Positions 24,708 to 33,906 are shown, numbered from the stretch's first letter. The stretch is DNA of 48,234 nucleotides from Bacillota bacterium (GCA_003486705.1 DNGE01000115.1:3012-51245); one strand, 5' to 3'. Notes: generated by a model not told the origin, from the letters alone. Made by a program: numbers and translations.

Positions 24708-26486
24708 ATGAATGAATTAATTAAAGATAAATTAGCCTTATTGCCGCTAAATCCAGGTTGTTATTTAATGAAAGATAGTAAAGGGCAAGTTATTTATGTC
24801 GGAAAGGCAAAGCGACTCAAAAATCGTGTTAAATCGTATTTTACGGGGTCCCACAATGGGAAAACAGCGCGACTTGTCAGAGAGATTGCGGATTTTGAGT
24901 ATATTATTACATCGAGTGAATTAGAGGCGCTTGTTTTAGAAATAAATTTAATAAAAAAATATGACCCCAAATACAATATCATGTTAACGGATGATAAGTA
25001 TTACCCATATATTAAAATTACAAATGAGTATCATCCTCGACTTGTGATTACGCGAAAGATAAAAAAAGATGGCGGGAAGTATTTTGGACCGTATCCAAAT
25101 GCTAAAGCGGCAACCGAAACGTTGCGCTTATTGAATAAATTATATCCGCTTCGCAAGTGCCATCCATTTGCAAAGAAGTTGTGTCTGTATTATCATATTC
25201 ATCAATGTCTCGGACCTTGTGAGATTTCAATTCATGAGGATACGTATAAACCGTTTATTGAGGATATTACTAAGTTCTTAAAAGGGGACTACTCGAGCGT
25301 CAAAAAAGATTTAACTGAAAAAATGTTCGCTGCATCTGAAAAGTTGGAGTTTGAGAAAGCAAAAGAATTTCGTGATTTGTTAGCTCATATTGAAGCGACT
25401 GTTGAAAAGCAGAAAATGACGTTGAATGATTTTGTTGATCGCGATATTTTCGGCTACGCGTTACACGATGGTTTAATTTGTGTGCAGGTCTTTTTTGTTA
25501 GACAAGGGAAAGTGATTGAACGCGATGTGTCAATCTTTGATAATATCGGGGAGCTAGAAGAAGATGTGATGACGTTTATCGGACGTTTTTATAGCGGAAA
25601 TCATTTAAAGCCAAAAGAAATTTTTATTCCTGATTCACTTGATGCGGATTTATTAACTCAATTATTAGATTTAAAAGTTGTGGTTCCGAAAAAAGGTGAT
25701 AAAAAGCAATTGGTTGATTTAGCAATGGAAAATGCAACTGTTGCGCTACAAGAAAAACTACAGTTGATTGAAAAGCAGGAAGAACGAACAATTAAAGCCG
25801 TGGAAGCTTTAGGTGATTTATTGTATATTCCAATACCTCATCGCATTGAAGCGTTTGATAATTCACATACGCAAGGCGTGGATTTAGTTTCAGCGATGGT
25901 CGTTTTTACAGATGGTCGACCGGATAAGAAAGAATACCGAAAGTATAAAATTACATCGACTACTTTAGGTGACGATTATCAGGCAATGCGAGAAGTTATT
26001 TATAGACGTTATTTTAGAGTGTTGAATGAAAATTTACCTGCTCCAGATTTAATTGTTATTGATGGGGGAAAAGGCCAAGTTTCAGTGGCGCAAGAGGTGT
26101 TAAATTCATTAAATATGCAAATACCGGTGATTGGATTAGTCAAAGATGATAAACATCGAACGGATGCTATTTTAGATGGTCGTGATATGGAACTCATTCG
26201 ACCGAAGAAGAGTGCGAATGCTTTTCAATTATTGACCCGTATTCAAGATGAGGTGCATCGATTTGCGTTAAGTTTCCATCAACAATCGCATCAAAAGCGA
26301 AATTTAACATCGATTTTAGATGAAATACCGGGTGTTGGGCCGAAGCGTAAGCGATTATTGTTACAAAACTTTGGAACGCTTGAGAAGATGTTAGAAGCGT
26401 CAGATAAAGAATATGAAGTTTTAGGGTTTTCGCCCTTTATTATTAAACGTATCAAAAAATTCCTGACCCAAGAGTTGAAAAAATAA
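24708..26486 (+). CDS. uvrC: excinuclease ABC subunit C
   Basis: A 592-residue nucleotide-excision-repair nuclease. The N-terminal GIY-YIG domain (CYLMKDSKGQVIYVGKAKRL) makes the 3' incision. A Cys-containing region (KKLCLYYHIHQCLGPCE), a UVR domain binding UvrB (LEFEKAKEFRDLL), an RNase H-like domain making the 5' incision (EAFDNSHTQGVDLVSAMVVF, VIDGGKGQ), and C-terminal helix-hairpin-helix motifs (IPGVGPKRKRLLL) follow. Two adjacent ATG codons at 24705 and 24708 are possible; the second has better spacing to AGGTG. Confidence 0.97.
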   Translation: MNELIKDKLALLPLNPGCYLMKDSKGQVIYVGKAKRLKNRVKSYFTGSHNGKTARLVREIADFEYIITSSELEALVLEINLIKKYDPKYNIMLTDDKYYPYIKITNEYHPRLVITRKIKKDGGKYFGPYPNAKAATETLRLLNKLYPLRKCHPFAKKLCLYYHIHQCLGPCEISIHEDTYKPFIEDITKFLKGDYSSVKKDLTEKMFAASEKLEFEKAKEFRDLLAHIEATVEKQKMTLNDFVDRDIFGYALHDGLICVQVFFVRQGKVIERDVSIFDNIGELEEDVMTFIGRFYSGNHLKPKEIFIPDSLDADLLTQLLDLKVVVPKKGDKKQLVDLAMENATVALQEKLQLIEKQEERTIKAVEALGDLLYIPIPHRIEAFDNSHTQGVDLVSAMVVFTDGRPDKKEYRKYKITSTTLGDDYQAMREVIYRRYFRVLNENLPAPDLIVIDGGKGQVSVAQEVLNSLNMQIPVIGLVKDDKHRTDAILDGRDMELIRPKKSANAFQLLTRIQDEVHRFALSFHQQSHQKRNLTSILDEIPGVGPKRKRLLLQNFGTLEKMLEASDKEYEVLGFSPFIIKRIKKFLTQELKK

Positions 26487-26517
26487 AAAAATTGTCATGT
26501 TTGCCGAAGTTTTCTGC

Positions 26518-26568
26518 ACTAATGAAGCCTTTAGACATAATATATACTAGATACAGCAAGCTGTATCT
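26518..26568 (+). promoter_or_regulatory. sigma-K-like promoter of gerE with inverted repeat at the start site
   Basis: AC (26518-26519), 16 bp, CATAATATA (26536-26544) matches the sigma-K consensus AC-N16/17-CATANNNTA. Just after it, AGATACAGC and GCTGTATCT (26549-26568) form a 9-bp inverted repeat with a 2-base centre at the expected start of transcription. No T run follows, so it looks like an operator or a 5' hairpin. Confidence 0.6.
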
Positions 26569-26611
26569 GTCGAGGATAATGACTACCTCAAAAGAATAGG
26601 GGGTAGAAAGG

Positions 26612-26824
26612 TTGAACAAAGGTCAGTCAATTTTAACGAAACGTGAACAAGAAATTTTCGACTTACTCGTACATAACTACACAACAAGTGAGATTGCTGA
26701 TAAGTTGAAAATTAGTGAAAAAACTGTACGTAACCATATCTCAAATGTTATCTTAAAATTAAATGTCAAGGGACGCTCACAAGCTATCATTGAACTACTT
26801 AAATTGGGTGTCATTGAGTTATAG
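26612..26824 (+). CDS. gerE: spore coat transcription regulator GerE
   Basis: A 70-residue protein consisting only of a LuxR/FixJ-type helix-turn-helix, the hallmark of GerE. LTKREQEIFDLLVHNYTTSEIADKL leads into the recognition segment ISEKTVRNHISNVILKLNVKGRSQAI, nearly that of Bacillus GerE. GerE acts late in the mother cell, switching coat genes on and other sigma-K genes off. It starts with TTG at 26612. The sigma-K-like promoter upstream fits its known regulation. Placement between uvrC and gerM parallels Bacillus. Confidence 0.93.
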   Translation: MNKGQSILTKREQEIFDLLVHNYTTSEIADKLKISEKTVRNHISNVILKLNVKGRSQAIIELLKLGVIEL

Positions 26825-26833
26825 TATGTTTAT

Positions 26834-26853
26834 GCCACCTTCGGGTGGTTTTT
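26834..26853 (+). terminator. intrinsic terminator of gerE
   Basis: CCACC, loop TTCG, GGTGG, then TTTTT: a short UUCG-loop terminator. Confidence 0.8.
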
Positions 26854-27043
26854 ATATTGAGAATTATAAAAAAATCCAATTATCCTAGAAAAAAATTAAA
26901 AATATTAAATTTTTATAACCTAAATGTATTATAATGATAATAGTAGATTATTTTTGTCACGTTTAACCGATACTATTAGTTACGAGTTATCATATACGAT
27001 GATAGAAATGATAGGATATAATCTTTTTAATGGAAGTGGTTAA

Positions 27044-28147
27044 ATGTTAGGCAACATTGGAATAATCCTAAAAATTAATACGGTAAACAATGTTTTATAC
27101 ATTAATGGGCAACATTATCAATATGATCCCTCATTAAATGTGTCTGTTAACATGATAGGACATACGGTTCGATATAGTCTAAATAAAGGAATCATTAATC
27201 ATGTTGAATTAATGGTTGAAAAGCCGATTGAGTCTAAGGGGAAGATTCAATCGTTAAATATCTCAATCCCACGCTTTTCGTTGCACTTAAATGGGGAACT
27301 CATCCATTTTTATATCACAACGTTGCATTATCAATTAATCAAGCAACATTATCAACCGGGAGATTTTATTCATTTCTCCTACAATCCGAATCCTGTTAAA
27401 AATGGGAAGACGTATTATTATGTGATAACAGATATAAAACCAGATATGCGCAAGGATAAAAATAGTGATGACTTGCTACATAAAGCAATTCTAGAAAATG
27501 ATTTGAAAAATCAACTTCAACTCATAAATCAAGCAACTTATTATGCTTTTTTAGATTTAGAATTTTCAATGAGTGGGCCAGAGTTTAAAGGGGTCAAATT
27601 TGAGCCGGAAATCATTCAATTTGGAATTATTGTAGCAGATCAAGCTGGAAATATGATTGAACGATTTTCAGCGTACGTAAAACCAAATAAATTTTTACAA
27701 TTATCAAATTTAACAAAAGACTTTTTAAAAATAACAGATACGACATTAACTTACGGAATTACTTATCAAGATTTTTATAACTATATTAAAGAAATCATTG
27801 CACGTTACCAACCTGTTTTTATGGTGTGGGGTGTTTCAGATGGCTTTATTCTTGAAAATTCGTATCAGATTAATAATGTTGAACCACTGTTTACGAGTAC
27901 GCCGCTTATCGATTTGCAACGAATACATCGACAATATTACCAAATCTCACAAGACATTGGCTTATATAATGCCATAAAAAGTTATGATTTATATGAGGGC
28001 ACACAACTACACGATGCCATTGTAGACGCACTCGTACTGAAAAAAATATATTTTAGATTTAAGCAAAACATCGAAGCTAATGAAAATTATCCTTTTAAAG
28101 CGCGATATTTAGAAATTATGAGTCATCGCCAAGAACAAAATAAATAA
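27044..28147 (+). CDS. KapD-like DEDD 3'-5' exonuclease with an extra N-terminal domain
   Basis: 367 residues. The C-terminal half (about 165-355) is a DnaQ-fold exonuclease: DLEFS supplies D171 and E173 (ExoI), VWGVSDG lies in the ExoII region, and HDAIVDA supplies H323 and D328 (ExoIII, DEDDh type). The pattern PEIIQFGIIV...FSAYVKPNKF resembles KapD, an exoribonuclease of the Bacillus mother cell. The first about 160 residues are an unrecognised, beta-rich region with two similar hydrophobic stretches (NNVLYINGQHYQYD and FSLHLNGELIHFYI), perhaps an OB-like RNA-binding part. Standing between gerE and gerM, it is probably a sporulation RNase. Confidence 0.75.
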   Translation: MLGNIGIILKINTVNNVLYINGQHYQYDPSLNVSVNMIGHTVRYSLNKGIINHVELMVEKPIESKGKIQSLNISIPRFSLHLNGELIHFYITTLHYQLIKQHYQPGDFIHFSYNPNPVKNGKTYYYVITDIKPDMRKDKNSDDLLHKAILENDLKNQLQLINQATYYAFLDLEFSMSGPEFKGVKFEPEIIQFGIIVADQAGNMIERFSAYVKPNKFLQLSNLTKDFLKITDTTLTYGITYQDFYNYIKEIIARYQPVFMVWGVSDGFILENSYQINNVEPLFTSTPLIDLQRIHRQYYQISQDIGLYNAIKSYDLYEGTQLHDAIVDALVLKKIYFRFKQNIEANENYPFKARYLEIMSHRQEQNK

Positions 28148-28240
28148 ATGAAAAGATAGCATCTTCTAATATATGTATGTCGATATTTTATATCTTCTGT
28201 AAATGTATTGGGGTAGAGGTTATCTTTTTTTTCTTGACCT

Positions 28241-28249
28241 CATATAGTA
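28241..28249 (+). promoter_or_regulatory. sporulation-type -10 box before gerM
   Basis: CATATAGTA matches CATANNNTA (sigma-E/sigma-K -10) 28 bases before the start codon. The matching -35 is not clear. gerM of Bacillus is a mother-cell gene. Confidence 0.35.
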
Positions 28250-28276
28250 GTTATATATTTTAGTGAGGTGAAAGAA

Positions 28277-29257
28277 ATGGGAAAAAATATGCTGAAAAGA
28301 TTGACCTTGCCAGTATTGGCGATGTTGTTAATTTACTACGTAACAACAGATGAAGCAACAGAGGCGGGAAAAAGTTTAATCAAAACGATTGAAGACCAAA
28401 ACGTGCAGGTGGAAGTGAATTTAGATGATTACTACACCATCTACGCACCGCATGAGTCAGGGAATGTTGTGGGAACAATGATTGAAAAAGGTGAAGAGTC
28501 GGACGATGTACAAGCTGTTTATGACATTTTCACAACGAAGATGAATAAACTACCTCAAGGGGTAACATCACCTTTAACACCAGCAGCTGAGTTAATTGAT
28601 TATTCAATTGATCAAAATGTGTTAACGTTAAATGTGACTAGCGATTTTTTAAATTATGATTTAAAAGATGAACGTAAAGTATTGGAGTCACTAGTTTATA
28701 GTTTTACATCATTACCAGGTATTGAGGTATTAAAATTTAAAATTGATGGATTACCGGTAACAAACTTAAATGGGACGCTTTCGGTAGAAAGAGGATTAAG
28801 TAAAGAGATGGGAATCAATCTAGAACTCGATAGTAAAACACTCGATAACACGCAAGTTGTGACATTGTTTTTCTTAACAGATGATCATAAGGATGCGTTA
28901 TTAGTTCCAGTAACAAGATTAATTCCATCCACTGAAAATGCTGTTCAGTATGTGATTCAGGAATTGATTAACGGTCCTGAAGATGATAAGTATATTAGTG
29001 TCTTTGATAATAAAGTGAATCTATTAACCGATCCAATGATTGATAATGGTGTAATTTCCTTGAACTTTAGTAATGATTTATTTTATGATAATGAAAAAAC
29101 AGTGGTGTCTTCATTAATGTTAAAACAATTAGTATTAACATTAACGCAGTTTGAAGAAATAAAAAGTGTCTCTATTGCAGTCGATGGAGACGAAAAAGTA
29201 ATTGAGGACCAGTTAAAAACAGTTAGTCAACAATTAAATCCTGTAATTTATAAGTAA
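28277..29257 (+). CDS. gerM: GerM, spore envelope/germination protein with two GerMN domains
   Basis: A 326-residue protein with an N-terminal membrane helix (about residues 8-20) and two GerMN repeats of about 110 residues each. The first includes YDIFTTKMNKLPQGVTSPL and SPLTPAAELIDYSI; the second LVPVTRLIPSTENAVQYVIQELINGP and VISLNFSNDLF. In Bacillus GerM stabilises the channel between mother cell and forespore and is needed for cortex formation. That protein is lipid-anchored; here no lipobox cysteine is seen, so the helix probably stays as anchor. ATG 28277 follows GTGAGGTG. Followed by rph as in Bacillus. Confidence 0.92.
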   Translation: MGKNMLKRLTLPVLAMLLIYYVTTDEATEAGKSLIKTIEDQNVQVEVNLDDYYTIYAPHESGNVVGTMIEKGEESDDVQAVYDIFTTKMNKLPQGVTSPLTPAAELIDYSIDQNVLTLNVTSDFLNYDLKDERKVLESLVYSFTSLPGIEVLKFKIDGLPVTNLNGTLSVERGLSKEMGINLELDSKTLDNTQVVTLFFLTDDHKDALLVPVTRLIPSTENAVQYVIQELINGPEDDKYISVFDNKVNLLTDPMIDNGVISLNFSNDLFYDNEKTVVSSLMLKQLVLTLTQFEEIKSVSIAVDGDEKVIEDQLKTVSQQLNPVIYK

Positions 29258-29331
29258 TCAAATAACATGTAAAAAAAAGTTTATGCTATAATAATTGAAG
29301 TAGAGTCGTAATAATACAAGCAGGTGAAAAC

Positions 29332-30042
29332 ATGAGAGCAAATGGACGATTAAATACTCAATTAAGAAACGTAGAATTTATTCCTAATTATATAATCCAT
29401 CCACATGGGTCTGTATTAATTAGTATGGGAAATACAAAAGTGATTTGTACTGCCACGATTGAAGATAAGGTACCACCATTTATGCGCGGAGAAGGAAAAG
29501 GCTGGATTACAGCTGAGTATTCGATGTTACCGGGTGCAACAAGCACGCGTAATTTCCGTGAATCAACACGTGGAAAAGTATCAGGTCGCACGATGGAAAT
29601 CCAAAGACTAATTGGCCGTTCGTTACGAGCAATCGTAGATTTAGAAAAGTTAGGTGAAAAAACAGTATGGATTGACTGTGATGTGATTCAAGCAGATGGG
29701 GGAACACGTACAGCATCTATAACAGGCGCGTTTTTAGCGATGAAGCTTGCCTTTGAACATTTAGTAAGAGAAGGTAAATTAGCACAGTCTCCTGTGACAG
29801 AACATCTCGCAGCTGTTTCGGTTGGGATACTAAATGGTGAAGTTATTTTAGATTTAAATTATGAAGAAGATTCAAGTGCTGAAGTGGATATGAATGTCGT
29901 GATGACTGAAAGTGGACAATTTGTTGAGATTCAAGGAACAGGTGAAGAAGCAACTTACTCACACACAGAGCTACTTCAAATGTTAGAAGTAGCTAAACAA
30001 GGAATTGAACAACTAATCGAAGCACAAAAACAAATGGTTTAA
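29332..30042 (+). CDS. rph: ribonuclease PH
   Basis: A 236-residue phosphorolytic 3'-5' exoribonuclease trimming tRNA 3' ends. Motifs: GSVLISMGNTKVICTATIE, AEYSMLPGAT, RTMEIQRLIGRSLRAIVDL (RNA- and phosphate-binding Arg), and DCDVIQADGGTRTASITGA. Length is that of the family. Ten bases before rdgB. Confidence 0.98.
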   Translation: MRANGRLNTQLRNVEFIPNYIIHPHGSVLISMGNTKVICTATIEDKVPPFMRGEGKGWITAEYSMLPGATSTRNFRESTRGKVSGRTMEIQRLIGRSLRAIVDLEKLGEKTVWIDCDVIQADGGTRTASITGAFLAMKLAFEHLVREGKLAQSPVTEHLAAVSVGILNGEVILDLNYEEDSSAEVDMNVVMTESGQFVEIQGTGEEATYSHTELLQMLEVAKQGIEQLIEAQKQMV

Positions 30043-30052
30043 GGAGTCTGTC

Positions 30053-30646
30053 ATGAAAGAAGTAATAATCGCAACAAAAAATAAAGGTAAAGTTAAAGAG
30101 TTTGAACATATTTTTAAACCGTTAGGGATTGTTGTAAAATCACTATTAGATTTAGATGAGCGTATTGAAATAGAAGAAAACGGTGCGACATTTGAAGAAA
30201 ATGCTTTGATTAAAGCGCGTGAGATTGCCAATACTTTTAATGTGTTAGTTATTGCTGATGATTCTGGATTAGAAGTAGATGCCTTAGATGGGCGCCCAGG
30301 TGTTTATAGTGCTCGCTATGCAGGAATTGGACGCAATGACATGGATAATATGAATAAAGTTTTAAGTGAACTAAAAGGTGTTGAATTTAATAAACGCACA
30401 GCAAGATTTGTCTGTGCGCTATCCATTGTAACGCCAGAAGGTAAAGAATATGTTGTAAGAGGTGAATGTGAAGGCCTCATTACAACGGAACCGACTGGAG
30501 ATGAAGGATTTGGTTACGACCCGATTTTCTACTTACCATCAAAAGATAAAACGATGGCACAAATTCCTAAAGCAGAAAAAAATGTACTAAGCCATCGTGC
30601 AGAAGCCTTTAAGAAGTTAGAGGGTATCTTAAAAGAACTAGGTTAG
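30053..30646 (+). CDS. rdgB: XTP/dITP diphosphatase (RdgB/HAM1)
   Basis: A 197-residue nucleotide house-cleaning enzyme that hydrolyses dITP and XTP. Signature: IIATKNKGKVKEFEHIF, VIADDSGLEVDAL, PGVYSARYAG, GDEGFGYDPIF and LSHRAEAFKKL. Ribosome binding site AAGGAG. Middle gene of the rph-rdgB-ysnB set. Confidence 0.97.
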   Translation: MKEVIIATKNKGKVKEFEHIFKPLGIVVKSLLDLDERIEIEENGATFEENALIKAREIANTFNVLVIADDSGLEVDALDGRPGVYSARYAGIGRNDMDNMNKVLSELKGVEFNKRTARFVCALSIVTPEGKEYVVRGECEGLITTEPTGDEGFGYDPIFYLPSKDKTMAQIPKAEKNVLSHRAEAFKKLEGILKELG

Positions 30647-30657
30647 AGGAGAAGGTT

Positions 30658-31164
30658 ATGAAAATTGTAGTAGTCAGTGATAGTCACTTTAATGATACGG
30701 TCCTTACTCAAATTCGTGAACGTCATTTACATGAAGCTAAGTTATTTTTACATTGTGGTGATTCACAATTGATGTCAAATCATAAATCCCTAGAAGGTTA
30801 CCAAGTCATTCGCGGGAATTGTGATATGGATATCACACTGCCAAACGAGTTAGTCTATGACATCGACAATAAATACAAACTATTTATGACGCATGGCCAT
30901 TTATATGACGTTAAGTTTTCGGTTCACCGTTTAAGTTACAGGGCAGAAGAAGTTGGCGCAAACATTGTTTGTTATGGACATTCTCATTTTATTGCAAGTG
31001 AACTTGTTAATAACACCTTGTTTTTAAATCCTGGAAGTGTCGTACTTCCACGTAATACACGAGAAAAAACATACATTGTATTAACCTTAGAAGAAGAGGT
31101 AAAAGTACAATTTCTAGAAGTTTCGTCTGGAACATGCATCTTACAAAAACACTATTCATTATAG
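30658..31164 (+). CDS. YsnB/YfcE-family metallophosphoesterase
   Basis: A 168-residue calcineurin-like phosphoesterase. Metal ligands are seen in VVSDSHFND, LHCGDSQ, VIRGNCD, THGHLYDV and CYGHSHFI, the standard order. Relatives act as phosphodiesterases on small substrates; the natural substrate is unknown. Twelve bases after rdgB. Confidence 0.93.
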   Translation: MKIVVVSDSHFNDTVLTQIRERHLHEAKLFLHCGDSQLMSNHKSLEGYQVIRGNCDMDITLPNELVYDIDNKYKLFMTHGHLYDVKFSVHRLSYRAEEVGANIVCYGHSHFIASELVNNTLFLNPGSVVLPRNTREKTYIVLTLEEEVKVQFLEVSSGTCILQKHYSL

Positions 31165-31183
31165 ATAGAGAGGTAGGGGGCTA

Positions 31184-32113
31184 ATGCAGGAACATAATTT
31201 TCAATATTATTTAAATCAAAAAGCAATTGCGGCACATTATATCGAATTAGGTAATATCCAAAAAGCATTAGAACATTTAGATAACGCCTACTTAACACCA
31301 TTTGGTGCACAAGACTTAGATCTAATGCTTGATTTGGCATTTATGTATGATGAAGCGGATTATCGTGACAAGGCGATGGAGATTTTTAAAAACATGGCCA
31401 AGGTTGATCCAGAGTTTCCAACGTCATATTATGGAATGGCAACGCTATATGATGAGGAAGAAGACTATGATAAAGCAATTTTTTATTATAAGCGCACGCT
31501 AGAGTTAGATCCAACATATGAAGCGGCACATTTTTTCTTAGCAAATATTTATGATGAAATAAAAAACTATGATAAAGCGATAGATCATTATGAAAAAACG
31601 ATTGAGCTCGATCCTGATTATTTTTACGCGTACATAAACTTGGGTTGTATTTATGAGAGTACGAATCAAAACTTAAAGGCGTATCATTATTTTTATCAAG
31701 CGTATCGTTTGGATCGTCAGGATTATATGGCCCTATTTAATTTGGGTGTTGCTTGTCGTAAGTTAGGTCAAATACGTGAGGCGATTCGCTATTATGAGAA
31801 ATCAATGCAAAGCAATGCGGACTATTATTGTACGTATTTAAATCTAGCCTTACTTTATAAAGAAGAATTTCATGATTATCATAAAAGCATTGCCATTTAT
31901 AGTGAAGGAATTAAACATAACTCAGATGTTTCAGTCCTTTATTATAATCGTGCGTGTTGCTATGCATTATTAGAGCGATATGCAGAAGCGTTTGAAGATT
32001 TAAAAACATCGACGGCACTTAGCCCAAGTCTGATTGAGTATATGAAAACAGATGATGAACTAACGGTTCTTCGATCATTGCCATCGTATCGAAATTATTA
32101 TGAAACAGAATAA
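31184..32113 (+). CDS. tetratricopeptide repeat protein
   Basis: A 309-residue soluble protein made almost entirely of TPR units of 34 residues, about seven. Examples are AIFYYKRTLELDPTYEAAHF, AIDHYEKTIELDPDYFYAYI and REAIRYYEKSMQSNADYY. No signal peptide or enzymatic domain; such proteins are scaffolds or peptide binders. Twenty bases after the phosphoesterase with ribosome binding site GAGGTAGGGG, so the last gene of the gerM-rph group transcript. The partner is not predictable. Confidence 0.85.
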   Translation: MQEHNFQYYLNQKAIAAHYIELGNIQKALEHLDNAYLTPFGAQDLDLMLDLAFMYDEADYRDKAMEIFKNMAKVDPEFPTSYYGMATLYDEEEDYDKAIFYYKRTLELDPTYEAAHFFLANIYDEIKNYDKAIDHYEKTIELDPDYFYAYINLGCIYESTNQNLKAYHYFYQAYRLDRQDYMALFNLGVACRKLGQIREAIRYYEKSMQSNADYYCTYLNLALLYKEEFHDYHKSIAIYSEGIKHNSDVSVLYYNRACCYALLERYAEAFEDLKTSTALSPSLIEYMKTDDELTVLRSLPSYRNYYETE

Positions 32114-32141
32114 AAAAACTGCCCGCAGGCAGTTTTTTTTA
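32112..32141. terminator. terminator between the TPR gene and pgeF
   Basis: ACTGCC, loop CGCA, GGCAGT (32118-32133), with A residues before and T residues after, so it can act in both directions. Confidence 0.9.
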
Positions 32142-32154
32142 TATAAATCGTTAT

Positions 32155-32994
32155 TTATAAATCAAATGATGATAACTTTTTAGAAGCTAGACTAATAAAG
32201 CTCATCATTCGGCCTGTTTGTTTTTGACGTCGATAACTATAAAATAAGTCACGATCGGTGTAAGTACAGTATGAACTGATCAGTATATTTTCTTCAGGTA
32301 TCCCCTCAGCTAAAGCCTGAAGTTTGTTTAATAATTTAGGGTTAAATTTATATTGTGTGTCACTGATTTGAACATACGTTGTGTGAGCTAAAGCAAGGTT
32401 TGATTTTTTCACTTCATTAATGACCGTATCATCAACACGATAAGCATCTTGTCCAATACAAGGGCCAATGGCAACATAGATGTTTTCAGGCGCAATATTT
32501 TCACGTTCTTTTAACGTTTTTAACATGGCATGCATCATGCCATCGACTGTGCCACGCCATCCAGCATGAGCCACCCCAACCACATCGTGAGCTGGCGCGA
32601 AAAAGTAAAGGGGAGTACAATCTGCATAAAATGTAGCCAATACAATATCTTTTTCTTTTGTATACAGTCCGTCACAAGCTGCAATACCAGAATCAAAGCT
32701 ATCTACGCCACGCCCTAAGTCCTGACGGGTCACCTCGTGAACCGTTGTGGTATGTAATTGTTGAGCAAAAACCCATTGATTGAGTGGAGTTTTAATTTGT
32801 TCTGCTACTGTTTCACGATTTTGCAAAACAATTTTGGGATCATCGCCTACATGGTAAGCAATATTTAACCCCTCAAAAGCGCCAGTTGAGATTCCGCCTA
32901 ATTGTGTAGTAAAGCCAGCTATTAATTCCTGATGTTTATTCATCCATGGTTCACAATATAATAAATGATGGTTTAATAAAAATGGTTCTTTCAA
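32155..32994 (-). CDS. pgeF: multicopper-oxidase-fold protein PgeF/YlmD (DUF152)
   Basis: About 279 residues of the YfiH/DUF152 family. The metal-site residues are visible: FAQQLHTTTVHEV (His), ATFYADCTPLYFF (Cys) and VGVAHAGWRGT (His). Members act as a peptidoglycan editing factor and as purine nucleoside phosphorylase/adenosine deaminase; which applies here cannot be told. Start assigned to TTG 32994, 6 bases after GAGGTG; a GTG at 33003 in the same frame is the alternative. Not beside ylmE/sepF as in Bacillus. Confidence 0.9.
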   Translation of the reverse strand: MKEPFLLNHHLLYCEPWMNKHQELIAGFTTQLGGISTGAFEGLNIAYHVGDDPKIVLQNRETVAEQIKTPLNQWVFAQQLHTTTVHEVTRQDLGRGVDSFDSGIAACDGLYTKEKDIVLATFYADCTPLYFFAPAHDVVGVAHAGWRGTVDGMMHAMLKTLKERENIAPENIYVAIGPCIGQDAYRVDDTVINEVKKSNLALAHTTYVQISDTQYKFNPKLLNKLQALAEGIPEENILISSYCTYTDRDLFYSYRRQKQTGRMMSFISLASKKLSSFDL

Positions 32995-33022
32995 CGTTAT
33001 CACCTCACCTTTATTATATCAG

Positions 33023-33038
33023 ACACTTTGTAAAGTGT
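33023..33038. promoter_or_regulatory. inverted repeat in the pgeF promoter
   Basis: ACACTTT-GT-AAAGTGT lies between TATAAT (minus strand, about 33014-33019) and a TTTACA 19 bp upstream of it. An operator position, regulator unknown. Confidence 0.35.
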
Positions 33039-33163
33039 GTAAATTTCATAACATTTTAATCATGGACGTGTGCAAAGAAATTTGATAAAATGATATAAAA
33101 GATTAATAAAATACAGCCAATCAACAGTCAGTGTTGATTGCTCGTGGATAAAGAGGGATTAGC

Positions 33164-33829
33164 ATGGAAAAAAAAGATACTTTCGCGGTCATTGGATGTG
33201 GTCAATTTGGGGGCAGTGTGGTTGAAGAGTTAGCTCGCCAAGGTGCTGATGTGTTAGCAATTGATATTAATGAAGAAGTCATTAAAAAATATGTTAATAT
33301 TGCCACTCAAGCTATCATTTTAGACTCAACGGATGAAGAAGCGCTGAATAGTATTGGAATTCGAAATATTGATCATGTCATCGTAGGGATTGGGCAAAAT
33401 ATTCAAGCTAGTATTTTAACGAGTTTATTATTAAAAGAAATTGGGGTAAATAAAGTAACGGTTAAAGTTGAGAATGACTACCATAAAAAAGTTATTTTAA
33501 AACTAGGTGCTGATTCTGTCATTCAACCGGAAAAAGATACAGGTAAAAGATTAGCACATCAAATTTTATCTGATTTTGTATTAGATTATTTAGTACTTTC
33601 AGATAATTATAGTATTGTTGAGTTATTAGCAGCGGGACCGATTGTGGGGCAAACATTAATTGAATTAAATATTCCACAACGTTTTGGTGTTAATATTGCA
33701 GCAATTAAGCGTCGATACAATATTGTTGTGCCACAAGCGACAACAGATATTCGTGAAGGCGATGTCTTACTTGTGATTGGTGAAAATAAAGATATCTCAG
33801 AATTTGACCATTGGTTATTACATGGATAA
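33164..33829 (+). CDS. ktrA: KtrA/TrkA-type potassium channel regulatory subunit
   Basis: A 221-residue RCK protein. The N-terminal NAD/ATP-binding Rossmann domain has GCGQFGGSVVEEL and a following acidic residue in AIDINEEV; the C-terminal RCK_C domain (about 140-221) can bind c-di-AMP in relatives. It gates a membrane subunit (KtrB/KtrD), which is not in the window, so the complex is split on the chromosome, like ktrC of Bacillus. A hairpin CAATCAAC-7-GTTGATTG (33118-33140) sits in the leader. Ribosome binding site AGAGGGA. Confidence 0.92.
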   Translation: MEKKDTFAVIGCGQFGGSVVEELARQGADVLAIDINEEVIKKYVNIATQAIILDSTDEEALNSIGIRNIDHVIVGIGQNIQASILTSLLLKEIGVNKVTVKVENDYHKKVILKLGADSVIQPEKDTGKRLAHQILSDFVLDYLVLSDNYSIVELLAAGPIVGQTLIELNIPQRFGVNIAAIKRRYNIVVPQATTDIREGDVLLVIGENKDISEFDHWLLHG

Positions 33830-33867
33830 AATGACGAGATAGATGAGGCGGATGAGATAACAACCTT

Positions 33868-33906
33868 AAAAAGATGACTTCTGATAAACAGAAGTCATCT
33901 TTTTTG
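33868..33906 (+). terminator. intrinsic terminator of ktrA
   Basis: AAAAGATGACTTCTG pairs with CAGAAGTCATCTTTT around ATAAA, then T residues. The rest of 33907-34049 shows nothing I can name. Confidence 0.92.

Noticed and set aside
33040..33163. c-di-AMP riboswitch before ktrA
   Set aside because: The leader is too short and lacks the conserved core; only one simple hairpin (33118-33140) is seen.
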